64,000 nucleotides of DNA, from NCBI RefSeq assembly GCF_028476545.1, contig NW_026731580.1, forward strand, positions 62,001 to 126,000. Direction: 5' to 3'. Made by a program: the position numbers and the translations under genes. The stretch comes from Physella acuta (taxonomy: Eukaryota > Mollusca > Gastropoda > Physidae). The notes under the pieces were generated by a model. It was not told the DNA's origin and made no database searches. It saw only the letters and a program-made list of their open reading frames with translations. This document shows positions 23,980-35,923 of the stretch, piece after piece; positions within the stretch are counted from its first letter, which is position 1, and the number at the start of each line of letters is the position of its first letter.

Positions 23980-24650
23980 ATGCGTGTGTGTGTGTTTATG
24001 TGTTCATGTGGGTTATCCGTGTGTGTCGATGCCTATAGTTGGATTTGCGTGGTAGTGTGTGTGTGTGTGTGTATGTTCGTATATTATTTGTATATTATTG
24101 TGTGTGTGTGTAGTAGTGTGTGTATATGTTTGTGTGTAATAATATATTATTGTGTGTGTGATAGTGTCTGTGTGGTAGTGTCTGTGTGATAGTGTCTGTG
24201 TGGTAGTGTGTTGTGTGGTAGTGTCTGTGTGGTTGTGTTTGTGTGGTAGTATGTGTTGTATTGTGTGTGTGTGTGTGATAGTGTTTGTGTGGTAGTGTGT
24301 TGTGTGGTAGTGTCTGTGTGGTTGTGTTTGTGTGGTAGTATGTGTTGTATTGTGTGGTAGTATGTGTTGTATTGTGTGGTAGTATGTGTTGAAATTGTGT
24401 GTGTGTGTGATAGTGTTTGTGTGGTAGTGTGTTGTGTGGTAGTGTCTGTGTGGTTGTGTTTGTGTGGTAGTATGTGTTGTATTGTGTGGTAGTATGTGTT
24501 GTATTGTGTGGTAGTGTGTGTGTGGTAGTGTGTGGTAGTGTGTGTGTGCTAGTGTGTGTGGTAGTGTGTGTTTGGTAGTGTGTCGTATTGTGTGTGTCGT
24601 AGTGTGTGGTAGTGTGTAGTGTGGTTGTGTGTGTGTGTGAGTGAGAACTA
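23980..24650. repeat. Complex (GT)n / GTGTGGTAGT microsatellite region
   Basis: GT-rich sequence with a recurring phrase GTGTGGTAGTGTCTGTGTGG and longer duplicated blocks (24190-24270, 24280-24360 and 24410-24490 are near copies, period about 110-115 bp). His/Thr-rich minus-strand frames are artefacts. Confidence 0.9.
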
Positions 24651-24733
24651 ACGTACATTGTCGTTTGCACGTGTGTACGGCTGTACCTCCCATCACACCC
24701 CCCCCCCACCCCCACTCCCAAAACACTCAATCA

Positions 24734-24912
24734 AACAAAGAAATCACGTACTAACTTTGCATTTTCACCCTCTATGGCATTAATGAAGGTCACCAAGGTC
24801 AACGAGTCACCTGACAAAATAGTCCAAATTTGATGACGTGGGTTAGACACTCGTCCATCAGGAACCATAAATGTACTGGCTGGTCGACCAAAATCTAAAT
24901 TTATGCTAATCA
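24734..24912 (-). other. Candidate coding exon, unidentified
   Basis: A non-repetitive island between two arrays reads on the minus strand as LDFGRPASTFMVPDGRV followed by SNPRHQIWTILSG, with good codon-like texture. TTTTGTCAG before GTGACTC would be a plausible donor ending the exon. I do not recognise the protein. The frame stays open past that donor to 24731, so chance is not excluded. Confidence 0.22.
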
Positions 24913-24913
24913 T

Positions 24914-25790
24914 CAATGATTGGGTAGCTCTAAAGATTTAATCTTCAATGATTGGGTAGCTCTAAAGATTTAATCTTCAATGATTGGGTAGCTCTAAAGA
25001 TTTAATCTTCAATGATTGGGTAGCTCTAAAGATTTAATCTTCAATGATTGGGTAGCTCTAAAGATTTAATCTTCAATGATTGGGTAGCTCTAAAGATTTA
25101 ATCTTCAATGATTGGGTAGCTCTAAAGATTTAATCTTCAATGATTGGGTAGCTCTAAAGATTTAATCTTCAATGATTGGGTAGCTCTAAAGATTTAATCT
25201 TCAATGATTGGGTAGCTCTAAAGATTTAATCTTCAATGATTGGGTAGCTCTAAAGATTTAATCTTCAATGATTGGGTAGCTCTAAAGATTTAATCTTCAA
25301 TGATTGGGTAGCTCTAAAGATTTAATCTTCAATGATTGGGTAGCTCTAAAGATTTAATCTTCAATGATTGGGTAGCTCTAAAGATTTAATCTTCAATGAT
25401 TGGGTAGCTCTAAAGATTTAATCTTCAATGATTGGGTAGCTCTAAAGATTTAATCTTCAATGATTGGGTAGCTCTAAAGATTTAATCTTCAATGATTGGA
25501 TTACTCTAAAGATTTAATCTTTAATTGTTGGGTAGCTCTAAAGATTTAATCTTCAATGATTGGGTAGCTCTAAAGATTTAATCTTTAATTGTTGGATTAC
25601 TCTAAAGATTTAATCTTCAATGATTGGGTAGCTCTAAAGATTTAATCTTCAATGATTGGGTAGCTCTAAAGATTTAATCTTCAATGATTGGGTAGCTCTA
25701 AAGATTTAATCTTCAATGATTGGGTGACTCTAAAGATTTAATCTTCAATCATTGGGTGGCTTTAAAGATTTAATCTTTAATGATTGCGTG
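24914..25790. repeat. 32-bp minisatellite, about 27 copies, very homogeneous
   Basis: The unit is TTGGGTAGCTCTAAAGATTT followed by AATCTTCAATGA. Central copies are identical for hundreds of bases; variants with GGATTACTC appear near 25497 and 25594 and the right edge is more diverged. Each unit contains the small inverted pair AAGATT / AATCTT. Confidence 0.95.
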
Positions 25791-25799
25791 ATTAGTCAA

Positions 25800-26575
25800 A
25801 TATCCTTTTCGTCAATAATTGTTAAAATTATATTTTAAAATATGCAAATATTGATCAGATTCAGATATGAAAATCTTCAAATAACGGTTGATTCAATTTA
25901 GTTAATTATTTTAACTTTTTTTTTTATATCACATACAATTAAATATGCCGAGAATGTTTTAATGGCATGTTTTCTAGCGCAAATCTTGAAGTTATTTCCA
26001 ATGCAAACAGCTTTTGAACTTATGTGTGTTTTCCTATGATAATTAATTATGTAGATTCATTAAACAAAACGTTAAAGATATATGTCAACCTTCTGTTTAG
26101 CAGATATGCTAGACATTCATTTTTTTCTGCCAATTTAATGAAAATCAAGAGTAAAAAACGAAAGTTTTTTTTAACAAAATATCCCAAAAATCAGACAAAC
26201 TTTATAAGAGGAAAAGAAACAAATGGAAAAAACAACAAAATATATTTTTTCAACTTTTTCCCCCCTCACTATTTCTAAATCCCACTGAAATTACTACCGT
26301 CGGTGCTTTCAATGTATATTTTACCACAGCGAGCAGGGATGAGAGGGGGTGACTTACAGGAAATAGAAACCTTCCCAACTCTCGTATTGTCTCAGGGGAA
26401 GAAAAATTTGATTTATTTCACACAATGTATCGCAATCAACAGTTTAACTCTAAGATCGATGATCTGTATGTGTTAGCAGCGAGTGGACAGGGACTTTCTT
26501 GTTAGCACGATCTAAGAGTAACTAACACATTCATCACTAAAACCTTGTTACCATTGAATGTATTTGGATGTACAT

Positions 26576-26578
<3 letters not shown>
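25800..26578. other. No gene seen
   Basis: AT-rich unique sequence. Confidence 0.4.

Positions 26579-26641
<63 letters not shown>
26579..26641. repeat. (TA)n microsatellite
   Basis: About 31 uninterrupted AT units, the first of three TA tracts within 350 bp. Confidence 0.97.
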
Positions 26642-26644
<3 letters not shown>

Positions 26645-26690
26645 TAAAACCGTTGTTCTTTAAGGTAAAAAATGGTGCAACGCCCACACT

Positions 26691-26711
<21 letters not shown>

Positions 26712-26769
<58 letters not shown>
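26712..26769. repeat. (CA)n-(TA)n compound microsatellite
   Basis: A short CA run at 26690-26711 passes directly into about 29 TA units. Confidence 0.95.
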
Positions 26770-26775
<6 letters not shown>

Positions 26776-26817
26776 TTGTATGTATATGTATATATACAGT
26801 CGCAGTCTGTATATACA

Positions 26818-26845
26818 GACAAGTGGTCTCTAAAGCCTCTGATGC

Positions 26846-26931
<86 letters not shown>

Positions 26932-26968
26932 GCATCAGCGCTCTACAGACCACTTGTCTCTGACTGGC
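26818..26968. repeat. Foldback palindrome with a (TA)n core
   Basis: The left arm runs GACAAGTGGTCTCTAAAG then CCTCTGATGCG. The right arm is its imperfect inverse, CGCATCAGCGCTCTACAG then ACCACTTGTCTC. The arms are about 29 bp, and the 84-bp TA tract at 26847-26930 is self-complementary, so the whole 150 bp can fold on itself. Confidence 0.85.
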
Positions 26969-26969
26969 C

Positions 26970-27464
26970 ATCGCTCACTTGTTCACACTTAACTCCCTGT
27001 ATTTGTCGACTCATTGAGCACGTAGAGCCAACATGAGCCGGCACACGAGCCATCAGATGAGCCAACACTTGTCAAGACCTCTCACGATCCGGGCCACACA
27101 CCCACACAAAAAAACCCTCGTCTTTTGACTTCCTGTCAGCTGACCAATGAGTCTATGAGAAGTCTCTGAGAGCACAAGTTCCCCTACCCCGAGTGCCAGA
27201 CGGGCTTTTCATGCGAGGGCGAAGATGAGCAGTACTTCGTGAGTGCGTGTGTTTTATCTGAGCGTGGAGGTGACGTGGGGGGGGGGGGTGATTATCGAGG
27301 TGTATTTGAGAGATGAGATCAGATCCAGCCTATTTAGGTGGTCAGTGAGATGGTTTGATCCAGACACTTGTAATATTTTCTCTCTGACATTTAACACGAG
27401 CTTAGTTTGCTCTCTGTTGGTCTCGAGCTGTGCCTTCTTTACATTTGTCTCGGCACGGATTCTT
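26970..27464. other. No gene seen
   Basis: Unique-looking sequence with one G-run near 27280. No exon was recognised. Confidence 0.4.
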
Positions 27465-28115
27465 TAGTCAGGAACCAGCCCATTGTCTGAGCCCATCCCA
27501 GCCCATTGTCTGAGTTCATCCCAGCCCATTGTCTGAGTTCATCCCAGTCCATTGTCTGAGCCCATCCTAGACCATTGTCTGAGCCCATCCTAGACCATTG
27601 CCTTACATCCCAGCCCATTGCCTTACATCGAAGCCCATTGTCTAAACCCATCCCAGCCCATTGTCTTACATCCCAGCCCATTGTCTTACATCCCAGCCCA
27701 TTGTCTAAACCCATCCCAGCCCATTGTCTTACATCCCAGCCCATTGACTTACATCCCAGCCCATTGTCTTACATCCCAGCCCATTGCCTTACATCGAAGC
27801 CCATTGTCTTATATCCCAGCCCATTGTCTTACATCCCAGCCCATTGTCTAAACCCATCCCAGCCCATTGTCTGAGCCCATCCCAGCCCATTGTCTTACAT
27901 CCCAGCCCATTGTCTAAACCCATCCCAGCCCATTGTCTGAGCCCATCCCAGCCCATTGTCTTATATCCCAGCCCATTGTCTGAGCCCATCCCATCCCATT
28001 GTTTTATATCCCAGCCCATTGTCTGATCCAATCCCAGCCCATTGTCTGAGCCCATCCCAGCCCATTGTCTGAGCCCATCCCAGCCCATTGTCTGAGCCCA
28101 TCCCAGCCCATTCTA
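27465..28115. repeat. Minisatellite, 20/23-bp CCCAGCCCATTGTCT units
   Basis: About 29 units share CATCCCAGCCCATTGTCT and differ in a spacer (GAGCC, TACAT, TATAT, AAACC), giving 20-bp and 23-bp forms mixed in an irregular order. Frames on both strands are artefacts. Confidence 0.93.
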
Positions 28116-28314
28116 ATACCTGTCGCTCATTCGCTGTAACACGAAGCTCTAAACGTGGATATTTTCCCCTACTCGGATCAAATGTTTTAGGGAGAAAGAA
28201 AACCTAAACCCAAAAACTGACGTAGACAAACTCTTAAATGTGAGATAATCTGACCACTGGTCTTCGTCAGAATTGACAGACATTTTTTTTTCTAAAAAAG
28301 AAAAATATGAGAAT

Positions 28315-28417
<103 letters not shown>

Positions 28418-28741
28418 TTCTCTGTAGGATTGTTAATTATTGCTGACATTTCTAGTGGATTATGACGGCGGCTGGGGGGGGGGGTGGGGGTGGGGGCGAA
28501 CACTCATGGATGTTATGATGGAATTGCTACATTTTTTTTGGTTGATGATAAGATTGACTGGTTTATAGCGGATATACTTCTCCAGCAAAAAAAAATAAGA
28601 ATATACCTCCCCCCCCCCTTCTCCAAGAAACGTCCAAGCGTATTAATTGACACAGACTATCTCCTTAACTAAACCAAAAACGAAGTGACTACTCGGAAAA
28701 AGATTTTCCGGTTAGGGCTAGGGTTAGAGTTGGGGTTAGAG

Positions 28742-29634
28742 CAGGGGTCGGCAAACTTTTGAGACTGAAGAATTTTCAAAATTTCCCAGTTTTTAAAGAG
28801 CCACTACCTTTTTATTTCAATATTTTATTATTTGATTAGGACTAGGTAAATAAAGTTGATTTGTTATTTAACATAAATAGCTTTAAATATGAAATCATAT
28901 TTATTCATATAAAATCATACACATGTTTCGCAAGAATAATAAACAGTAAACAAATAATATAATTATAGGACTATCCGTCACTATCCCAATCCACTTTAGA
29001 GGCTGCTAACTTGTTTTTCTTTCTTTAGGGATATCGCCGGCTCAGGAGGTGTCTGCCATTAGCCAGGCAGGCCTCAACATGGCAAACTCCGAATAACTGG
29101 CTTGAATATCGGTTTTATTACCGTATATCGGTCGTTTCTGTCCTTTGGTTCTCACCGGGCTTATCTTTCACCCCACTGAACACAGGGTAAACTCGTACCC
29201 CATAGTCCAGTATCCGGTTCAACAGTAGGAAGCTAATAGCTAAAAAAAAAAAATACTACGTCACTCATGTCAAATTAATGATTACTGATATAATGCATTC
29301 TGAATAAAATAACATTCCCCATTTAAAGACATTTGAAAAAGTCGGCACTTGGGTAGTGGCAAGCATGGGATTGTTGCCATGGGACTGTGGGGCTGGGTCT
29401 GATGCCCAAGCTGCTGTCAGCTGTCCGTTTACTTTCTACTGCACATATTATAACTGATCTTTGATAATTGTTTTTATTCTGTTTAAAGATGTTTTTCTTT
29501 ACAGTATAATATTTGTTATGAGTATTGATCATGAAATAATATAACTATTAACATGTGTGCAAGGAGTTGGTGAGCCGTATCTTGACAGCAAGGGAGCCGC
29601 ATACAGCTCGCGAGTCGCAGGTTGCCGACCCCTT
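28742..29634. mobile_element. hAT-like non-autonomous transposon with GGGGTCGGCAA ends
   Basis: The left end CAGGGGTCGGCAAACTTT and right end GGTTGCCGACCCCTT are inverted. Inner parts also resemble the common GCTCGCGAGTCGCAGGTTGC hAT terminal sequence known across animals. The interior is AT-rich without a recognisable transposase. A target duplication could not be made out, so boundaries are approximate at the right. Confidence 0.65.
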
Positions 29635-29639
29635 CTTGT

Positions 29640-30389
29640 TACTGTTACTATGTCTGAATTGTCCCTGAATTTTTAGGGGACCAATACTAACAAACAGATC
29701 CGTCGTAATAACCAAAATATTTGGATGAACGAGTTGGAAATTGTAAAAATAATCTTGCAATAAAGCTAATGTGACTCTATTTAATTACATTAGCTTTTTT
29801 TTACTTAAACACATTTTTAACAAGTTAAGACACTAATGTTTTATTTTATTTTTTCAAACAGTACAAAATATATTATATTTTTAGACGTATATTTGTTTAT
29901 TTCTTTTTTGTGTTTTAAATATTTGTTACCTCCCTTGACACCGAATTAGCTACTTACATAACTTTCGTATACATTACGGTACAATAAAATTATGTAGATT
30001 AAATTACCATTTAGTTAACTATGAATACTTTTCTCTCCTAAGTTTAATTTAATTTTCAATTATATGGTAAGTGACGAATAAACTTTATAATTACAAGCTT
30101 TTTCTTCTAAAAAAAAAAGAAAATTGGGCAATATTTTATATCTTTAGAAATTATAGTAAGAGAATTAGTCACTCAAAAAAAATTTCCAATACATTTAACT
30201 ACCGACGCCTCTACTATTTATATCCATTTTCGTATATTTAATGTATTTTATATGGTACTTAGTTTTCATATATGTTGTAATTTTAAGTCAGCCAAAATAA
30301 AGCAATGAACAAATAATCTAGTTAAAACGAATCTTCCCCGCCACAACTAGTAAAACGAGCCCTAAATACATTTCTTACTTAGGTACCAT
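29640..30389. other. No gene seen, AT-rich
   Basis: No exon or element was recognised. Confidence 0.4.
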
Positions 30390-30885
30390 ATGATGGATGT
30401 AGTAGAGTTCATCTGTTTTTGTGACCTATGGAAGGCTATGGATATAAAGTGATTTGGCCTGTGCTAATTCCGACCGCATTTACATTCCCTAACATGGGTC
30501 ATGTGCCCATCATAGCCCAGTGGGTTCAGGGACATCCTACTGACGCCTATCCGGGATCCGAACTCGAGACTTATGGGCCAGCAGTGGTACGCTCTAACCC
30601 CCAACCACACCGTTCTATCTCGGATAATTTTTTTTTCATTTTTTTTCAGGGACATCCTACTGACTCCTGTCCGGGATCCGAACTCGAGACTTATGGGCCA
30701 GCAGTGGTACGCTCTAACCCCCGACCACACCGTTCTATCTCGGATAATTTTTTTTCTTTTTTTTTCAGGGACATCCTACTGACTCCTGTCCGGGATCCGA
30801 ACTCTGAGACTTATGGGCCAGTAGTGGTACGCTCTACACTCCGACCACACCGTTCTATCTCAGATACACTTTTTTTTGCCCTCCA
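30390..30885 (-). mobile_element. SINE family 1 with three tandem tRNA-like heads
   Basis: The body in reverse orientation (GTAGTAGAGTTCATCTGTTT, CATTCCCTAACATGGGTC) is followed by three copies of the tRNA-like head segment at about 30526, 30646 and 30766 (periods 120 and 118 bp). Each head carries CAGGGACATCCTACTGAC and GGGATCCGAACTC, and the copies are separated by T-runs. Confidence 0.78.
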
Positions 30886-30889
30886 GATA

Positions 30890-31235
30890 GACACGTGACA
30901 TTTTAAGACAGCGCCAAACGGAAAAGCAGAAACGGAAACAAAAACATAACTCGGCTCAGATAGAAACAGATTTTTGCCAATAGTTCTTTCCCAGCCCCCC
31001 GCCCTCCCCTCTCGAAAATTCTAGAAAGTTGTTTCCTTTTTTTCCCCACGAGAGAAGGAAAATTAAATTTATTGACCCCGCTGCATAGCCGACACAAGTG
31101 TAACACTTGAGGAATAACGCGAGTGTCCTTGAACTTGATGCAGACGGACCAATGAATGCCCGTGGTTAGAGCAGTCGGTTGGTGGATGTTCGCTTGAGTG
31201 TAATGGGATTTCGCCACACTTAGATTACACAACAG
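30890..31235. other. No gene seen
   Basis: A 109-codon minus frame covers this stretch but shows no recognisable domain or splice context. Confidence 0.35.
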
Positions 31236-31870
31236 ACATCAGGTTTTGGGCCTTATGTAAAGTCTAAGGCCCTTATGTAAAATCTTAGGGCCTTATGTAA
31301 GTCTCAGGGCCTTATGTAGAGTCGTAGGGCCTTATGTAGAGTCGTAGGGCCTTATGTAGAGTCTTAGGGCCTTATGTAGAGTCTTAGGGCCTTATGTTAA
31401 GTCTAAGGCCCTTATGTAAAATCTTAGGGCCTTATGTAAGTCTCAGGGCCTTATGTAAAGTCTTAGGGCCTTATGTAAAGTCTCAGGGCCTTATGTAAAG
31501 TCTTAGTGGCCTTATGTAAAGTCTTAGGGCCTTATGTAAAGTCTTAGGGCTTTATGTAAGTCTTAGGGCCTTATGTAAAGTCTTAGGGCCTTATGTAAAG
31601 TCTTAGGGCCTTATGTAAAGTCTTAGGGCCTTATGTAAAGTCTTAGGGCCTTATGTAAAGTCTTATGGGCCTTATGTAAAGTCTTAGGGCCTTATGTAAA
31701 GTCTTAGGGCCTTATATAAAGTCTTAGGGCCTTATGTAAAGTCTTAGGGCCTTATGTAAAGTCTTAGGGCCTTATATAAAGTCTTAGGGCCTTATGTAAA
31801 GTCTTAGTGGCCTTATGTAAAGTCTTAGGGCTTTATGTAAAGTTTTAGGCCTTATGTAAAGTGTTAGGGC
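31236..31870. repeat. 19-20-bp minisatellite TTAGGGCCTTATGTAAAGTC
   Basis: About 32 copies of TTAGGGCCTTATGTAAAGTC with one-base length variants. Although each unit contains TTAGGG, the array is not telomeric. Confidence 0.94.
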
Positions 31871-31924
31871 CTTATATTTAGTCCAGTTTTAGAGCCTTAT
31901 AACTTAGGGTACCTGTTTAACAGA

Positions 31925-32345
31925 GCCTTCATTAATGGCTTGTCGTGGTGGGTCGATGACTGCTAACCTGAAAGTTTTGAGTTCGATTCCCAGACGTGTG
32001 GAGTTCAATGTTTCTTTCAGGCATCACTTTCGGTGACGGTTCCCCTTCCCCCCCCCTCCCGAAGCAGGTCTATCCCCGCCCCCTTGAACGAAATTGAATT
32101 TATATAGAAAATAAATACTGTTAACCATGTCCTTCCCCAGAAAGTTTCAAGTGCCCCCCCCCCTCGTCCCAGAAAAAAAAGTCTGAAAGAAGCACCGATG
32201 GAGTGTCCTCGAATCTCTGTTCGGCCTTTTTACTGTAGGACGTCCCTCAGTCCACCCCATCTCTTCATATGCCGAGTTCAAGAAACATGTAAACTCTACT
32301 TCATCTGCCCTGTAGATCGATAGGCCTAAAGAGGAACTTTGCTTA
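31925..32345 (+). mobile_element. SINE family 1 interrupted by a G-tract-rich MITE
   Basis: A diverged tRNA-like head (TCGATGACTGCTAACC, GAGTTCGATTCCC) lies left of the MITE. The body (CATCTCTTCATATGCCGAG, AACTCTACTTCATCTGCCC) resumes right of it at about 32200. The SINE was therefore present before the MITE landed. Confidence 0.65.
32007..32197. mobile_element. G-tract-rich MITE, copy 5, nested in the SINE at 31925
   Basis: Starts ATGTTTCTTTCAGGCATC and ends GTCTGAAAGAAGCACC, with the TTGAACGAAATTGAATTTAT core between. The flanking phrases are too diverged to show a clear duplication. Confidence 0.7.
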
Positions 32346-32349
32346 TATC

Positions 32350-33308
32350 ATCGGGGAATAAATGAGAACAGTAATTCTCAAAATTGTAAATTTAACAAAT
32401 TAATTTTTTTCAAAAAAATTAACCGACTCTTAACATTAGCTGATATTGTCAACGAATCTTTTGACACCATGCCAATTTTATCGACACAAAATAAAAGTTT
32501 GGCCTCTACGCTGATTTTATTTGTTTCATCAAACAACACGTGCATGAAATATAAGCCAATTTTTATGTTGAGCTGACAAAATTTGATCCGGTATCTCATA
32601 AATTTATCTGTCTGCAGGGAAAATATTTCTAAACAAAACAAAATTGATCCCTGGGTTAATTTTTTTTCCCAATAAAACAACATCACGATTTTTAACTTTT
32701 ATTTCGTGTGTTTAATTTTTAAAAAACTAGACTCTAAATTAGAAGGGGTAGTTTTAATTCCGTATGAACTTGATTAAACTCTAATTTGACTTGAGAATTT
32801 TAACACCTCTGCAGATGAATGTCTAGACGTCTGTAGTTTCATGTTCCCCCTAACTGTGATGAGTTGTATTCCATAAACATAACTCAACATGCAATCAATT
32901 TTTAGCGGTATTAAGTTCTTATGGAGATGAGGGGGGACAGATTGAAATGGCTTATTCTTATTTTCATTGTCTGTATTTTTATATCACACACGACACGGGG
33001 GAAAATAATAAATTTGTTACGGAAACTCGGTCGACGATTAATCGACTAAAGAGGAATGTTCTATGTAAAATAATATATTGCAAATCTAGAGCTCAAATTT
33101 TATTTTTATTTGAATTAATATATTTTTCTGAAGTGTTTCATAACTCGCGTAATTTAGACCAACCGGTGCCTGTTTTAAGTTCTCTTTTTTTTTTTCGTGA
33201 ACGCGGACTGACGTAAATTGTGCCGATATGAATGTTCCTTCGACATCTACACAAAATAAGGTCCCAATGTCTTTTTGTGTAAGCCGCTTAACCGCCCGTG
33301 TGTGTATG
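32350..33308. other. No gene seen
   Basis: AT-rich unique sequence. A 102-codon minus frame and an 89-codon plus frame lack recognisable domains. Confidence 0.4.
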
Positions 33309-33316
33309 CGTGTACG

Positions 33317-33492
33317 CAGAGGTGTAGCGACGGGGAGGGGGGTACATATGTCCCCGTGCGCCGACCCTAGGGGCGCAAAAAAAAGCTCATTTTAGCTGCT
33401 ATTTTGAATTATAAATATAAAAATTATATGGGGGGGGGGGGGGCAAATTGAAAGTTTGTCCCCGGGCGCCGGGAGGGGTCGCTACGTCTCTG
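33317..33492. mobile_element. hAT-like MITE with GCGTAGCGA-type ends
   Basis: The left end CAGAGGTGTAGCGACG and right end GTCGCTACGTCTCTG are inverted. Flanks CGTGTACG and CATGTACA are a 6-of-8 match, consistent with an aged 8-bp duplication. Confidence 0.8.
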
Positions 33493-33639
33493 CATGTACA
33501 TGTGTTTGGGGAGAGGGTGAGGGACGTGGGGGGAGGGGGAAGGGGAGCTTGTTTTTTACCAGTCAGTTGAGCGAGATTTCTAAATATTTAATATTAAACT
33601 TGTTGTATATTGGGTATTACAATTATGTTGAACCGGTGC

Positions 33640-33790
33640 ACCGACAAGACGGTCGGTGACAAAAAAGCCCCAAACAAAATGGTCCCGACAAAACGTTCAA
33701 CAACAAAACAAAAACCCCGAAAAAATCTTTTGTCAAAAGGACCCACGACAATTTGGCTCCTAGCATGTAAACTCGCAACAAAGGAACACC
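33640..33790. repeat. Degenerate GACAAAACGG-like repeats
   Basis: Pieces such as ACCGACAAGACGGTCGGTGA, CAAAATGGTCCCGACAAAAC and AAAGGACCCACGACAA recur loosely. It looks like a decayed short tandem repeat. A related phrase occurs near 44370. Confidence 0.45.
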
Positions 33791-33948
33791 TACCAATTTA
33801 ATTTAGACGGAAAGGTTTTTGCTTCATTCATATTCAAATCATTTCACACGATTTCTCCCTCTTCCTTCTCAAATGCTCCTCCCCCTCACTCTCTCTATCA
33901 CAAACTTTCAAAAGCCTCCTATTGCCCACCCCACCTACACCCCTCCAT

Positions 33949-34173
33949 CAGAGTTTCTTCCAGCCCCCCCCCCCCCCCTCGAGGAACCTCTACAGCCCCC
34001 CCCCCTCCTTCCCCCTGAGCAATATGGAATTTAAATAGAAAATATATACTTTTACCAGTGTCCGCCCCCCCCCCCCCCCCCGGAAAATTTAGTTTTCAAA
34101 TGTCTCCCGTTTCCTCCTTTCCCCCCCCCCCCCTCACCCTCAGAGAAAAGAGCCTGAAAGAAAGAAACACTGC
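33949..34173. mobile_element. G-tract-rich MITE, copy 6
   Basis: CAGAGTTTCTTCCAGCC on the left and CCTGAAAGAAAGAAACACTG on the right bracket C-runs and the TATATACTTTTACCAGTGTC core. Confidence 0.72.
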
Positions 34174-34199
34174 CCTCCATTATCCTAGGCAAGTAAGAC

Positions 34200-34365
34200 T
34201 TCTATACAGCCCACTTTATATCATCAACCGCTTAATATTATCACCCGCTTTATATCATCACCAGCTTTATATCATCACCAGCTTTATATCATCACCCGCG
34301 TTTTATCATCACCAGCTTTATATCATCACCCGCTTTATATCATCACCCGCTTTATATCATCACCA
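34200..34365. repeat. 17-bp minisatellite ATATCATCACCCGCTTT
   Basis: About nine to ten copies of TTTATATCATCACCCGC with an AG variant (CCAGC). Confidence 0.88.
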
Positions 34366-34627
34366 CCTTCTGTCAACTACCACCAATCTCCAATCAGTTC
34401 CTCTCCTCTTTGATTGGACGCCTCCGATCCTAAACTGTCAAATTAATTGTTGCACGGCGTAAAAAGTTAATTGAAATCTTCTGACGGGTTGATTAAAATT
34501 GTATTGGTTGGGATTGTTTGTTAATTAATTGGGTTGGTGTTTAGAAGCCTTGTCATACCCTGTGCCGAGTTAAGTACGCAAAGTGTACAGGTGAGCAGGG
34601 AAAGTTAAGGACTTTCTGACATGTGTA

Positions 34628-34633
<6 letters not shown>
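34366..34633. other. No gene seen
   Basis: Unique AT-rich sequence. Confidence 0.4.

Positions 34634-34701
<68 letters not shown>
34634..34701. repeat. (TA)n microsatellite
   Basis: About 34 TA units. Confidence 0.96.
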
Positions 34702-34703
<2 letters not shown>

Positions 34704-34974
34704 TTTATTTATTTACATCAGAAGATAGCACATACCCCCACAAACGTCGATACCATTGGTACCCTTTCAAAGCGCATAACTAGCTATGAATTCCCTACCA
34801 CTTTTACTTAGTAATAAAAATCGATATGAATTAAACGCAAAAGGGAAAAAAACAATGCTTATTTTATTGTTTGAGCTATTATTACCATTATCATTACATT
34901 TTTATTATCATCGTTTTTATTCACTTTTATCATTGGTAGCATTACTAGTAATCTTATGACTATTTATTATTGTT

Positions 34975-35023
34975 ATCATAACTAAACTATTATTATTTTA
35001 ATTATAATTATTATTACTAGTAC

Positions 35024-35085
<62 letters not shown>

Positions 35086-35135
35086 TATAATTATTATTAT
35101 TATTAGGTATTATTATTATAATTATTTTAATTTTA

Positions 35136-35185
<50 letters not shown>

Positions 35186-35220
35186 AGCCTAATAATAATA
35201 ATAATAATAATACCATTATC
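34975..35220. repeat. (ATT)n microsatellite with an inverted (AAT)n tail
   Basis: ATT triplets with minor interruptions run to about 35180. The triplet then flips to AATAATAAT after TTAATAGCC, so the two halves are self-complementary. Confidence 0.93.
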
Positions 35221-35915
35221 ATTGTTATTATCATTTTAATTATCATCTTTATTATTATCATGGCTATTATGCATTACACATGTTGCACACTTTGACCGTA
35301 GGGCACTCTCGAAGATTTTAAGGAAATGAAACTAATGAGTTCACGAAGATGTTCTAATAAAATTGATTGGGCCCATGCCTAAAGGGGGATCACTCCGAAC
35401 GTCAATATCAGCTAAAATCGTCTGCTAGTAATGACATTTCAAAAGTACGGTTTATTTAAGTTTATGTAATCATGTCTGCTAAAAACGTGACGGATGTTGA
35501 GCGAAAATAACGTTTTCGCGATGCAAATCCCATTTCGCAGAGGCAAATCAGAATCTAACATTTAATTAACAACACATGACGGTTTTATGTTAATTGATTT
35601 TTATCTCCATCTTTCCTCCATTTGTTTGCGATATAAAAACGTGGAGGTTTTCATTGGATTTTTCCCCCTCTCTAGCCGAGTTTGCTTGAAATAGCTTTGA
35701 GCACACAAACACGAAGGAGATGGGAATGTTCATGTTCATAGAAGGGGCAACATTGCTAGTTGTTTAATGTTTCTTATATCTGAACTAGACAGTTCGTTCA
35801 ATTCATTTAATATGTGGGACGCTAGAAGACGTTTCTTGAATTAACCAGTTCGATCTCTGTCATATTGGGGATGTATCTAGAATAAGGCACTTCCTTAATA
35901 TACAATAAGTGATCG
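35221..35915. other. No gene seen
   Basis: No exon or element was recognised. Confidence 0.4.
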
Positions 35916-35923
35916 GTTTCTTA

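Noticed and set aside
24013-24730. His/Thr-rich minus-strand frames of 237 and 211 codons
   Set aside because: They read a (GT)n-type microsatellite region in two frames at once.
30903-31232. 109-codon minus-strand frame
   Set aside because: It has no recognisable family, and its C-terminal hydrophobic stretch comes from a T/C-biased region.
31236-31870. Interstitial telomere because of repeated TTAGGG
   Set aside because: TTAGGG occurs only once per 19-20-bp unit. The array is an ordinary minisatellite.
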